This document shows, in pieces, positions 33,930-42,061 of a stretch of 64,000 nt of DNA. The position numbers and the translations under genes were made by a program. The stretch is from positions 124,001 to 188,000 of the forward strand of contig CAVPBZ010000026.1 in the NCBI GenBank assembly GCA_963702235.1, in the 5' to 3' direction. This DNA comes from PALSA-505 sp963702235. Its GTDB lineage: Bacteria; Actinomycetota; Actinomycetes; Streptosporangiales; Streptosporangiaceae. How positions within the stretch are numbered: the stretch's first letter is position 1; every line of letters starts with the position of its first letter. The notes beneath the pieces were generated by a model. That model was not told where the DNA came from and made no database searches. It saw nothing but the letters and a program-made list of their open reading frames with translations.

Positions 33930-34036
33930 GTGCGCCTGTCAGCGTGCCACGGTCAGCGAGTCCAGTCGGGGGCCCGGCCCAGGTAGCGCAGCAGGGCCGC
34001 GGCGTCGTCGCCGTCATCTCCTGAAAGCGCGGGCGC

Positions 34037-34543
34037 TTAGGCGAAACCCCGCAGCGGCTCGACGATCTGGCCGGCCACGGCCATCAGCGGCCGGGCCATC
34101 GCCGGGGTGAGCGGCGAGTCCTGGCCGGTTGCCACCGCGATGTCCCAGGCGTGCACCGCGGCGTCGAGGGCGCACGCCCCGGCCGCGAGCCACCCGGGCA
34201 GCGCGCCCTGCGGCAGCGGTGTCGGCACACCGGTCGCGTCGCCCGCGATCGCCGCCCAGGCGCGGGCCGAAGCCCGCAGCGCCTGGTCCACGACAGCCAG
34301 CGGCGTGTCGTCGAGCTGGCCCGAGGGCGCGAACGGGTCGGCGGCCGGCCCGCCGCTGCCGGTCATCGCCGCGACGTAGGCGAGCTGGTCACCGGCCGCG
34401 CGCTGCAGCACCTGGGTGACGTTCCACTGGTCGCACGGCGTCGGCAGCGTCCAGTCCTGCGGCGCGACTCCCCGGACGGCCGTCCGCAGTGCCTCGTGGG
34501 CGCCGTCCAGCAGTTCCCGGTCGATCGTGGCGGTCTCGCTCAT
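34037..34543 (-). CDS. TIGR03086-type mycothiol/DinB-like protein with premature stop
   Basis: 168 residues to a TAA at 34037-34039. The family signature is clear (LPTPCDQWNVTQVLQRA, DAAVHAWDIAVATGQ). Past the stop the same frame continues 27 more codons to a TGA at 33953, ending LLRYLGRAPDWT, which is the normal family C-terminus. So one base change (probably Tyr to stop after RGF) has cut off the end. Upstream GGAAGGAA fits the ATG at 34543. It may be inactive. Confidence 0.8.
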   Translation of the reverse strand: MSETATIDRELLDGAHEALRTAVRGVAPQDWTLPTPCDQWNVTQVLQRAAGDQLAYVAAMTGSGGPAADPFAPSGQLDDTPLAVVDQALRASARAWAAIAGDATGVPTPLPQGALPGWLAAGACALDAAVHAWDIAVATGQDSPLTPAMARPLMAVAGQIVEPLRGFA

Positions 34544-34649
34544 CGGCTGCGTTCCTTCCCGGCGGGTCTGGACGGTTCCGATCATCCCGGCCGCGGCCTG
34601 CCCGGACCAGCGGCTGTCTGGCCAACGAGCGACGGTTTCCGGACACGGA

Positions 34650-35465
34650 TCAGGACGCGGCGCCGAACGTCTCCCGGTAGGCCGCCGGGGCCACCCCGAC
34701 CGACGTGCGGAAATGCGGGCGTAGGGCAGCCGAGGACGAGAACCCGCAGCAGCGCGCGATCTTCTCCACCGGCATCCGGGTCGACTCCAGCAGCTGCTGG
34801 GCACGCAGCACCCGCTCGAACGGTGCGGCGGAACCACCATGGCCCGGGCCAGGCTGCTGGCCACGGCCGCGCCGTAGAACGACCGGAGCAGGTGCAGCCC
34901 CAGGTCCATCCCGGCGGCGCCGCCGCCCGCGGTGAGCACGTCACCGTCGTCGATGTACAGCGCCCCCGGCTGGACCCGGATCTTCGGGTACGCCTGGCCG
35001 AGCAGCTCCGCCAGCGCCCCAGTGCGTGGTGGCCCGGCGGTCATCCAGCAGCCCGGCCGCGGCCAGCACGAACGCTCCCGAGCACAGCCCGGCCACCCGC
35101 GCCCCCGCCGCGTGCGCCGCCCGCAGCGCCTCCAGCAGCGGCTCCGGCGGCGATGCGGCCGGATCCCGCCAGTTCGGGATGATGACCAGGTCCGCCGCGC
35201 GGATCGCGGCCAGGTCGTGCGGCACGCTGCAGGCCACGCCGCCGCTGCGCATCGCCGCGTCCGGTTCCCCAGCCACGATCCGGACGTCCAGATCCGGGGT
35301 AGCACCGTACTGGACGGCCAGGTCGAACGCCCCGAACGCGAACGACATGATGCCCAGCGGCATGCCGTCGAAGATCACCACCACGAGCCGCCGCGCGGCC
35401 GGCGCCCCCGGCGTGGCCTGCGCGGCCGAATCCCGATCAGGCCCCGCACGTTCCTTCGTGACCAT
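34650..35465 (-). pseudogene. frameshifted AraC-family regulator with DJ-1/PfpI-like N-terminal domain
   Basis: The ATG at 35465 opens a GATase-1-like domain (RRLVVVIFDGMPLG, VIIPNWRD, GLCSGAFVLAAAGLLDD, ATTHW). Near 35017-35020 the frame shifts and coherent protein continues as GALAELLGQAYPKIRVQ, YIDDGDVLTAGGGAAGMDL, SLARAMVVPPHR. Near 34835 it shifts again into PFERVLRAQQLLEST, IARCCGFSSSAALRPHFR and VAPAAYRETFG, the AraC HTH, ending at 34650. Three frames thus make one full-length (about 270-residue) regulator of this well-known class. Confidence 0.8.
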
Positions 35466-35568
35466 CGATGCAGCCTTTCACCATGGGGCAATCCGTGACG
35501 AACGATTAGTACCTGGACGTGCGTTAATAGTATGGTCGAATAGATTTTTGATACTCCCGGGAGGCGGT

Positions 35569-35814
35569 ATGAAGGGCGACCGGGTCGAGATCGTCATCGA
35601 TGCGGGCGACACATCCCGCACCTATGAGATGACCGCCACGCGCGCAGGCCGCCGGGTGGACATCACCACCCGGCGCGGGGTCATCGAGGTGAGCGAAGTG
35701 ACCCGCACCGGCACCCCGGTCCGGACCGCGCGGTTCATGACCAGCCGGATTCTCGCGCTGGTCGAGCACCCGGCCGGCGCGCCGAAGAGCTCGCCAGGGT
35801 CGCCACCGGGCTGA
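35569..35814 (+). CDS. small conserved hypothetical protein
   Basis: 81 residues with GGGAGG just upstream of the ATG. Mostly beta-strand pattern: RVEIVIDAGDTSRTYEMTAT, RVDITTRRGVIEVSEVTRTG, then RFMTSRILALVEHP. It resembles short actinobacterial proteins of unknown function. The upstream 35510-35560 stretch is unusually AT-rich (AATAGTATGG, TAGATTTTTGATACT) and probably holds the divergent promoters for this gene and the AraC-type regulator. Confidence 0.7.
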   Translation: MKGDRVEIVIDAGDTSRTYEMTATRAGRRVDITTRRGVIEVSEVTRTGTPVRTARFMTSRILALVEHPAGAPKSSPGSPPG

Positions 35815-35832
35815 TTTTCCCGAACGGCTCCG
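35815..35832 (+). repeat. third copy of the 18-bp element that flanks the agmatinase gene
   Basis: TTTTCCCGAACGGCTCCG, one mismatch from the perfect copies at 43651 and 44711 (inverted). It begins one base after the stop of the 81-residue protein. Confidence 0.75.
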
Positions 35833-35933
35833 ATCCGAGCCCGCGCTCGAACCGCGACCTACGTGCTGCCGGCGGCAGGTCATCCGGTCAGTACCTTGGC
35901 AGCAGCAGAGATACCGGCAGGGGGGGCCGCCCG

Positions 35934-36632
35934 ATGCGCGTCACCGTCGTCCGTCACCACGAAGAGGACGCAGCAGGCTTCATCGCCGACGCGTTCGAGG
36001 CCAGGGGTGCCGAGCTTGACGTGTACCTGTTCCCCAAGGAGGGCCCGCTGCCTGAGCCCGCCGGCATCGATCACGTCGTCCTGCTCGGCGCCATCAACTC
36101 GTTGTACGAGGACGGCCCGGCCAGCGGCTGGATCGCCGAGGAGCTGGCCTGGCTGCGACGGCTGGACGAGGCGGCCGTGCCCGTGCTCGGCATCTGCTTC
36201 GGCGCCCAGGCGCTCGCCGCGGCGTTCGGCGGCCGGGTGGAGCCTGCCGTCCGCCAGGAGGTCGGCTGGACGCTCATCGACACCCTCGACCCCGCGCTCA
36301 TCCCGGCGGGCCCGTGGCTGGAGTTCCACGGCGACCAGTGCCACCCGCCGCGGCAGGCCAGGCTGCTCGCCCGCAACGAGGTCGGCGTCCAGGCTTTCGC
36401 GGTTGGCCGGCACCTGGCCGTTCAGTTTCACCCCGAGGTGGACAGAGCCCAGCTCAGCCGCTGGCTGGATGCGGGCGGGCGCGCCGAGGCGGAGCGGGCA
36501 GGACAGGATCCGGACCGGTTGCTGGCCGAGACGGCCGCGGCGGAGCCGGCCGCGCGGGACCGGGCCGACCGGCTGGTCGCGTCCGCGCTGCGGCTCGCGG
36601 CCGGCCCGCGCGGCGCGGCAGGCGACCCATGA
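35934..36632 (+). CDS. class I glutamine amidotransferase-like protein (GMP synthase-like)
   Basis: 232 residues. GATase-1 catalytic Cys in VLGICFGAQALA, His-x-Glu in AVQFHPEVD, and the oxyanion-side LLGAINSLYED. The stand-alone form lacks a synthetase partner; actinobacterial relatives include gamma-glutamyl hydrolases and amidase-like enzymes. The C-terminal 45 residues are Ala/Arg-rich. A GGCAGGGGGG run precedes the ATG. Confidence 0.85.
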   Translation: MRVTVVRHHEEDAAGFIADAFEARGAELDVYLFPKEGPLPEPAGIDHVVLLGAINSLYEDGPASGWIAEELAWLRRLDEAAVPVLGICFGAQALAAAFGGRVEPAVRQEVGWTLIDTLDPALIPAGPWLEFHGDQCHPPRQARLLARNEVGVQAFAVGRHLAVQFHPEVDRAQLSRWLDAGGRAEAERAGQDPDRLLAETAAAEPAARDRADRLVASALRLAAGPRGAAGDP

Positions 36633-36728
36633 CGCATGTCATGCCCGGTCCCGGATGCTCGGCACTGCCGGCGGTCCGCGCCAGCGTGGCAGCATGGGGC
36701 TGACGCAGGCATCGAGATGATCGGGTAG

Positions 36729-36916
36729 ATGACGGAATCGGGCGAGCTCGCCAGCCCCAGCGCGGGCCCGCGCCTGCGCGGGCCCGGGGCCGGGCGGCCG
36801 ATCCGGTACTTCTTCAGCGGAATCTGGCTGCTGTACCTCATCCAGCCGGTCTCCGCGCTGTTCGGCCACCACCACTCGGCGCTGTGGATCGCCGGCGGGC
36901 TGGCGATCACGGTGGC
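36729..36916 (+). pseudogene. N-terminal stub of a DesK/NarX-type sensor histidine kinase
   Basis: Starts with ATG and encodes PRLRGPGAG, then transmembrane-like YFFSGIWLLYLIQPVSALFG and SALWIAGGLAITV, a typical beginning of a NarL-partner sensor kinase. Immediately after, near 36910-36920, the coherent frame ends and the receiver domain of a response regulator begins in another frame. All dimerisation and ATP-binding parts are missing. Confidence 0.7.
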
Positions 36917-37456
36917 GACGACATCGAGGTCGTGGCCCAGGTCGGCCGGGGGGATGCGGTCCTGGCGGCCGCGGCCGAGCACGACGTCGATGTCGCCCTG
37001 CTCGACATCGAGATGCCCGGGATGGACGGGCTGTCCGCAGCGTCCGCGCTGCACCGGGCCAAGCCGGATCTCAAGATCGTTATTCTCACGACGTTCGGCC
37101 GGCCGGGATTCATGCGCCGCGCGATGGAGTCGGGTGTCTTGGCGTTCCTGGTCAAGGACTCGCCGGCCGACCGGCTCGCCGCGACGGTGCGCACGGTGCT
37201 GGCAGGCGGCCGGGTGATCGACCCGGACCTGGCCGCGGCGGCGCTGGCCGACGGGGACAACCCGCTGACGCCGCGCGAGCAGGACGTGCTCGCGGCCTCG
37301 GCCGACGGCTCGATGATCAGCGAGGTCGCGGCCGGGCTCTCCCTGTCCGAGGGAACGGTGCGCAACTACCTGTCCGCCTGCATCCAGAAGACCGGGGCGC
37401 GCAACCGCGCCGAGGCGCTGCGCGTCGCCGAGGAACGCGGCTGGCTCGGCATGTGA
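36884..37456 (+). CDS. NarL/LuxR-family response regulator lacking the start of its receiver domain
   Basis: Recognisable from about 36918: DDIEVVAQVGRGDAVLAAA, phospho-acceptor Asp in VALLDIEMPGMDG, the switch Thr in VILTTFGRPGF, Lys in FLVKDSPADRL, then the LuxR HTH (LTPREQDVLAAS, LSLSEGTVRNYLSACIQK). The first receiver strand with the acidic pair (usually VLLAEDQ) is gone. Translation could begin at the ATG at 36884 and give a 190-residue protein with a damaged acidic pocket, so normal phosphorylation is unlikely. Confidence 0.75.
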   Translation: MDRRRAGDHGGDDIEVVAQVGRGDAVLAAAAEHDVDVALLDIEMPGMDGLSAASALHRAKPDLKIVILTTFGRPGFMRRAMESGVLAFLVKDSPADRLAATVRTVLAGGRVIDPDLAAAALADGDNPLTPREQDVLAASADGSMISEVAAGLSLSEGTVRNYLSACIQKTGARNRAEALRVAEERGWLGM

Positions 37457-37673
37457 CCGCGCCATCTCCTCATCCGGGGGTGGGGCAGTGCGTGGCGCGG
37501 TATGCGGATAGCCCCGCGCGGCACGGGGGCAGCCTTCGGCCCCGGCGTCCCGCGGTGAATGGCTTGCGTATGCACGCCTGCTGTAGCCGCATGGGGGTTG
37601 TTAGGGCGGCAATTCCCGCCGGGATCGTCACGGTTGCACGAGACGTCAACCGCATCCGGAAGGGGGCACGCTG

Positions 37674-38228
37674 CTGTGTCCGGGGTTACGTCACGTCATC
37701 GTAGGTACTAACGGGTCGCCGGGTAGCCTCCCGGCGTTGCGCTACGCAGGCCGCCTGGCGCAGCGGGAGGATGTGCCGCTGGTCGCCGTCCATGCCTGGA
37801 TCCCGCCGGGCGGTGATCTCGCCGAGCGGCGCCATCCGTCGCTGGAGCTGCGCAAGTTCTGGGCGGAAGCCGCCCGGCAGCGGCTGGACGAGGCGATCGA
37901 CGCCGCCTGGGCCGGGATACCCGCCGGGCTCGACGTAGCGCCGGTGGTGGTGCGCGGCGAGGCCGGCCCGGTGCTCGTGGACGTGGCCTCGGCCGCCGAC
38001 GACCTGCTGGTCGTCGGCGCGGGCCGGCGCAGCAGGCTGGTCCGGATCCGGCGCGGGCGCGTGAGCCGCTACTGCCTGGCCCGGACGCGCTGCCCGGTGA
38101 TGGCCGTTCCGCCCGCCGCGCTGGCCCCCGGGAAAGGCCTGTACGCCTGGCGCTTCCGGCACCGGGAACTGACCGTGGAGCAGGCTATGGCCGAGTCGGT
38201 CGGCGCGGAGCTGGGCCGGGACCGCTAG
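37674..38228 (+). CDS. universal stress protein (UspA family)
   Basis: About 184 residues. The first Usp strand and loop, HVIVGTNGSPGSLPALRYA, lies upstream of the first ATG/GTG/TTG in frame that would keep it, so the start must be CTG at 37674 (GGAAGGGGG seven bases upstream) or 37671. The ATP-loop-like end is VVGAGRRSRLVRIRRGRVSR and CPVMAVPP. Its 3' end overlaps the convergent PLP decarboxylase gene by 44 bases. A TTA codon occurs near the start, rare in this genome type. Confidence 0.75.
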   Translation: MCPGLRHVIVGTNGSPGSLPALRYAGRLAQREDVPLVAVHAWIPPGGDLAERRHPSLELRKFWAEAARQRLDEAIDAAWAGIPAGLDVAPVVVRGEAGPVLVDVASAADDLLVVGAGRRSRLVRIRRGRVSRYCLARTRCPVMAVPPAALAPGKGLYAWRFRHRELTVEQAMAESVGAELGRDR

Positions 38229-39612
38229 CGAGCTCCTCCACCCGGGCGTGCAGTTCCGCCACGTAGGTCTCCGCTTCCGGCTTCATCAGCACGCTGCGCA
38301 GGATCCGCGCCTGGCCGGCGTCGGCCGGCACGTCCGGGTGGCGCCGGCCGAACGCGTCCGCGGGCACGGTCAGCGTGCTGAGGAACACCGGGTGCTCCTT
38401 GTCGTTCATGCCGTCGGCCAGCATCCGGGCCGACGCCGCGTCGATCGCCGCCAGCCCGCGCGGCGCGGTCACCGGGAAGTAGCAGACGATATCGAGCTCG
38501 GGCGGCTGGTACAGCTCGAGCCGCTGCGACCCGCCGAGCAGCAGCGCCCAGTCCAGCGCCGCCCGCCGCCCGGCGGCCAGCACCTCGCCGAGCCCGTCCG
38601 TCGCGCCCCGCCGCGGCGGCAGCAGCCGGAACGTCAGCCACAGCGCGGCCGCCGCGGCTCCGGCCCGCGAGCACTCCAGGCTGATCTCGCCCAGGTGCAG
38701 CTCGTCAGAGGTGAAGTAGGTGTAGGGCGAGTCGTGCCGGTAGAACCGGCCGACCGCCGGGTCGCGGAACAGCACCGCCCCGCAGCCGTAGGGCTGCAGC
38801 CCGTGCTTGTGCGGGTCCACCACGACCGAGTCGGCCGACGCGATGGCCTGCCACGGCGCCGGGTCGAGCCCGGCCCGGTCGGGCCGCCCGGCCAGCAGCG
38901 TGAAGAAGCCGCCGTAGGCGGCGTCCACGTGCACCCGCACGCCGTGCCTGCGGGCCACGGCGAGGACCTCGTGCACCGGGTCGATCGCGCCGAGCCCGGT
39001 CGTTCCGGCCGTCGCGACCACGGTGCCGATCCGGCCGCCGGCCAGCAGGGCCTCCAGCGCGGCGACGTCCAGCCTGCCCCGGCCGTCGGTCGGCACCGCG
39101 GTCCCCGGCACGCCCAGCACCCCGCACATCCGGCCGTGCGTGTAGTGCGCCTCGGCGCTGTAGGCGATGCCGTGGCCGGGGTGCAGCTCGCGGGCGATGT
39201 AGAGCGCCTCCAGGTTCGCGATCGTGCCGCTGCTGGTCAGGTGGCCCAGGTGCTCAGCGAAGCCGAACATCGCGGCGAGCTGCGCCACCGCTTCCTTCTC
39301 CATGGCGGAGGTGGCGGGACCGCCGTCCAGCGCGTGGTTGTTCGGGTTGACGAGCATCGCGGCGAGATAGCCTGCCACCGCCGCCGGGTGCGGCGGCTTG
39401 AGCATCTGCCCGGCGTAGGACGGGTGGAAGTACGGGTAGTTGTCCCGCAGCCGCCCGGTGAACTCCTCGAACGCGGGGCCGAAGCGCTCCTCGCCGACCA
39501 GCAGCGACCGGTGCCGGCCGAAGGGCGCGAAGCCGTCCTCCCAGTCCTGCACCGCGGACACCGCGCGGCTCAGCCAGTCCTGCAGGTCCATCTGATCCCC
39601 GTCCGCATGCAT
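38185..39612 (-). CDS. group II PLP-dependent decarboxylase (aromatic/glutamate decarboxylase-like)
   Basis: 475 residues. Pocket signatures: HLTSSGTIANLEAL, VVATAGTTGLGAIDP, VHVDAAYGGFF and the PLP lysine in SVVVDPHKHGLQPYGCG. This is the pyridoxal-dependent decarboxylase family (DDC/GAD). Substrate could be an aromatic or acidic amino acid. An internal ATG at 39591 (DLQDWLSRAV) is an equally possible start. Convergent overlap with the stress protein gene suggests mutual antisense transcription (inference). Confidence 0.87.
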   Translation of the reverse strand: MHADGDQMDLQDWLSRAVSAVQDWEDGFAPFGRHRSLLVGEERFGPAFEEFTGRLRDNYPYFHPSYAGQMLKPPHPAAVAGYLAAMLVNPNNHALDGGPATSAMEKEAVAQLAAMFGFAEHLGHLTSSGTIANLEALYIARELHPGHGIAYSAEAHYTHGRMCGVLGVPGTAVPTDGRGRLDVAALEALLAGGRIGTVVATAGTTGLGAIDPVHEVLAVARRHGVRVHVDAAYGGFFTLLAGRPDRAGLDPAPWQAIASADSVVVDPHKHGLQPYGCGAVLFRDPAVGRFYRHDSPYTYFTSDELHLGEISLECSRAGAAAAALWLTFRLLPPRRGATDGLGEVLAAGRRAALDWALLLGGSQRLELYQPPELDIVCYFPVTAPRGLAAIDAASARMLADGMNDKEHPVFLSTLTVPADAFGRRHPDVPADAGQARILRSVLMKPEAETYVAELHARVEELASGPGPAPRRPTRP

Positions 39613-39631
39613 TGAACGCCGCCTGGCCGCG

Positions 39632-40159
39632 TTACGCCCGCGCCCTGCCGATGGGCGTGAGCAGGCGGTGCGGGGCCGACAGCGCGCGGCTGACCGGGTC
39701 GGTCCCGGCCGCCGGGGATTCCCCGGCGCGGGGGTTCAAGGTGAGCTCACCCGGCGGCGGCGTGCCGCCGCAGGACTCGCACCGGCCGTCGGCGGTCACG
39801 GCCCCGCCGCACTCGGCGTGGGTATAGGTCCGGCAGCGCTTGCCGTCCAGGTAGTACTCGTTCCCCCAGGAGATGAGCGACCAGATCGCCGGCCACAGCC
39901 GCTCGCCCTTGCCGGTGAGGGCGTACTCGTCCCGGCCGCTGGCGGCGGTGACCCGCGCCAGGATGCCGTGCTCGACCAGGAGGCTCAGCCGCTCCGCCAG
40001 CACCGCGCGCGGGATGCCCAGGTGATCGCGGAAGTCGCTGAACCGGCTGACACCGTAGAAGGCGTCCCGCACGATGAGCAGCGTCCACCGTTCGCCGATG
40101 ATCTCCAGGGCGCGCGCCACCGGGCAGTTCTCCCCGGCGTATTCGCGTGGCAGCGCCAT
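39632..40159 (-). CDS. HxlR-family transcriptional regulator
   Basis: 175 residues. HxlR winged helix: CPVARALEIIGERWTLLIVRD, YGVSRFSDFRDHLGIPRAVLAERL, GILARVTAASGRDEYALTGKG. A Cys-rich C-terminal patch (CGGAVTADGRCESCGG) resembles a small zinc site. It is divergent from an MFS exporter across 85 bases holding paired 15-bp boxes, so it very likely represses that exporter and itself. Confidence 0.9.
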   Translation of the reverse strand: MALPREYAGENCPVARALEIIGERWTLLIVRDAFYGVSRFSDFRDHLGIPRAVLAERLSLLVEHGILARVTAASGRDEYALTGKGERLWPAIWSLISWGNEYYLDGKRCRTYTHAECGGAVTADGRCESCGGTPPPGELTLNPRAGESPAAGTDPVSRALSAPHRLLTPIGRARA

Positions 40160-40175
40160 GCGCGGAGTATATCGC

Positions 40176-40230
40176 TTGCAAGTTCAGTGAATGAACCTCT
40201 AGGATCGGCGCGAGAGTTCATTCACCGAAC
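40176..40230. promoter_or_regulatory. MFS promoter with paired HxlR-type operator boxes
   Basis: GTTCAGTGAATGAAC at 40182-40196 and GTTCATTCACCGAAC at 40216-40230. The second, reverse-complemented, matches the first at 14 of 15 positions, so the boxes face each other. TTGCAA (40176-40181) and TAGGAT (40200-40205), 18 bases apart, form a plausible promoter for the MFS gene. Box 1 fills the spacer and box 2 sits near the start of transcription. Confidence 0.75.
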
Positions 40231-40244
40231 CATGAGGAGCGGCC

Positions 40245-41486
40245 ATGCGAGACCCGGTCCTGCTGCGCCCGGCCACGGCGTCGCCCGCCGCCGGCCGTGT
40301 CGCGCCAGCCAGGAGCCGCCGCGCCTTGCCGCCCCGGCTCGCCTACTGGCACGCCGCCGCCGTCATCTTCCTGTGCCTGTTCGCCTCGGTGGCGCCCTCG
40401 CCGCTCTATCACCTCTACGCGGTGACCTGGCATTTCTCGCCACTCACGCTGACCCTGGTCTACGCGACCTACGCCTTCGGCGTGCTGGCTGCGCTGCTGA
40501 CCGCCGGGCGGGTCTCCGACCAGGTCGGCCGGCGCCCGGTCCTGCTCGCGGCGCTGGGCACGCTGATGGTCTCCTCGGTGCTGTTCATCACCGCCAGCTC
40601 GGTCACCTGGCTGTTCGTCGCCCGCGGCGTGCAGGGGGTCGCGACCGGTGCCGCGCTGAGTGCCGCCAGCGCCGCCCTGCTGGATCTGCGCGGGCGGCGT
40701 GACCTGGTCAGCGCCGGCCTGGCCAACGCCGTCGCCAGCACGGCTGGCCTCGGCCTGGGCCAGCTGGCGTCCTCGGCCCTGGTCCAGTCCGGTGCGGCAC
40801 CCCGGACGCTGCCGTACGTGCTGCTGCTGGTGCTGTTCACGGTGGCCCTGGCCGGCGCGTTCTGGATGCCCGAGCCGGTGCCCGGGCGCTCGGCCCTCCG
40901 GCTGACCCTGCAGCGGCCCAGCGTGCCCGCCGGGATCCGGCACCCGTTCCTGCTCGCCGGTCTCGCGGTGCTCGGCTCGTGGTCGATCGGCGGCCTGTAC
41001 TTCTCGCTCGGCGCCCAGCTGTCCGCGCAGCTGTTCAGCACGGCCAACGTGATCCTCGCGGGCGTCGGCGGCATCACGCTCACCCTGGCGGCGGCCGCGG
41101 CCCAGCTGGCCTTCCGCCGGGTGACGCCGTGGCTGGGGGCCAGCGCCGGCTCGGTCGCGCTGGCCGCGGGCATGACGCTGATCGTCATCGCGGCCGCCGT
41201 CAGCTCGAGCGGCCTGTTCCTGGCGGGCTCGTTCATCGCCGGCGCGGGGTTCGGCGTCGCCTTCCTGGCCGGCCTGCGCCAGCTCACCAGCGTCATACCG
41301 GCCGAGCACCGGGCGGCCGTGATGTCGGCGTTCTATGTCGTCGCCTACCTGTCGCTGTCCGTGCCCGCCGTCCTCGCCGGGGTCGTCGTCACCCACCTGG
41401 GGCTCGAGACCACCTTCGAGATCTTCGGCAGCGTCGTGGCCGGCATCGCGCTGACCATGGCCGCCGAGGCCTGGCGCACCCGGTAG
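40245..41486 (+). CDS. MFS transporter (drug-exporter-like)
   Basis: 413 residues with twelve hydrophobic segments. MFS motifs: AGRVSDQVGRRPVLLAALG after helix 2 and RGVQGVATGAALSAASAAL in helix 4. GAGGAG precedes the ATG. The partnership with a divergent HxlR repressor suggests export of a toxic or signalling small molecule that the repressor senses. Substrate unknown. Confidence 0.88.
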   Translation: MRDPVLLRPATASPAAGRVAPARSRRALPPRLAYWHAAAVIFLCLFASVAPSPLYHLYAVTWHFSPLTLTLVYATYAFGVLAALLTAGRVSDQVGRRPVLLAALGTLMVSSVLFITASSVTWLFVARGVQGVATGAALSAASAALLDLRGRRDLVSAGLANAVASTAGLGLGQLASSALVQSGAAPRTLPYVLLLVLFTVALAGAFWMPEPVPGRSALRLTLQRPSVPAGIRHPFLLAGLAVLGSWSIGGLYFSLGAQLSAQLFSTANVILAGVGGITLTLAAAAAQLAFRRVTPWLGASAGSVALAAGMTLIVIAAAVSSSGLFLAGSFIAGAGFGVAFLAGLRQLTSVIPAEHRAAVMSAFYVVAYLSLSVPAVLAGVVVTHLGLETTFEIFGSVVAGIALTMAAEAWRTR

Positions 41487-41569
41487 TGGCCTGGCGTACC
41501 CGCTCAGCTGCCGGCCATCCGGGCTTGTAGCTTCTCCAAATCTTGACTCATCCCAGAAAATGTAGAAGC

Positions 41570-42061
41570 ATGGCCGTCATCATGGCTTTCCCTGCCGGAG
41601 ATCCGGACGACGTCCCCGCGGCGTTGCGCGCGGCCGGGCTGCGCGTGACCATGCCGCGCCAGGCCGTGCTGACGTGGCTGGCCGGGCACCCGCATTCCAG
41701 CGCCGAGGCGATCGGCGCGGGCGTGCGGGAGCGGTCCGGCACGGTGTCCCTCCAGGCCGTCTATGACGTGCTGGCCGCGTGCACGGCGGCGGGCCTGGTG
41801 CGGCGCATCGAGCCCGCCGGGCATTCCGCCCGGTTCGAGCGGCGGGTGGGGGACAACCATCATCATCTTGTCTGCCGCAACTGCGGCCGCACCGAGGACG
41901 TCAACTGCGTGGTCGGGGAACGGCCCTGCCTGACCCCGATTGACGAGCGGGGTTTCACGGTAGATGAAGCCGAGGTGGTGTTCTGGGGGCTCTGCCCCGC
42001 CTGTACAGCGGCACAAGGCTCCGCGGCCGGAGCCCATTCTCACGAGGAGGAGTGGCAGTGA
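41570..42061 (+). CDS. Fur-family (CatR/FurA/PerR-like) peroxide-sensing regulator
   Basis: 163 residues. Winged helix GLRVTMPRQAVLTWLAGHPH and VSLQAVYDVLAA; metal sites HHHLVCRNCG and a second Cys pair in LCPACTA for structural zinc. It overlaps the catalase start by GTGA, the classic actinomycete furA-katG/catR-catA style arrangement, so it likely represses katA until peroxide oxidises it. A TTGACT hexamer at 41543 and a GCTTCT / AGAAGC inverted repeat (41530-41569) lie just upstream. Confidence 0.9.
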   Translation: MAVIMAFPAGDPDDVPAALRAAGLRVTMPRQAVLTWLAGHPHSSAEAIGAGVRERSGTVSLQAVYDVLAACTAAGLVRRIEPAGHSARFERRVGDNHHHLVCRNCGRTEDVNCVVGERPCLTPIDERGFTVDEAEVVFWGLCPACTAAQGSAAGAHSHEEEWQ

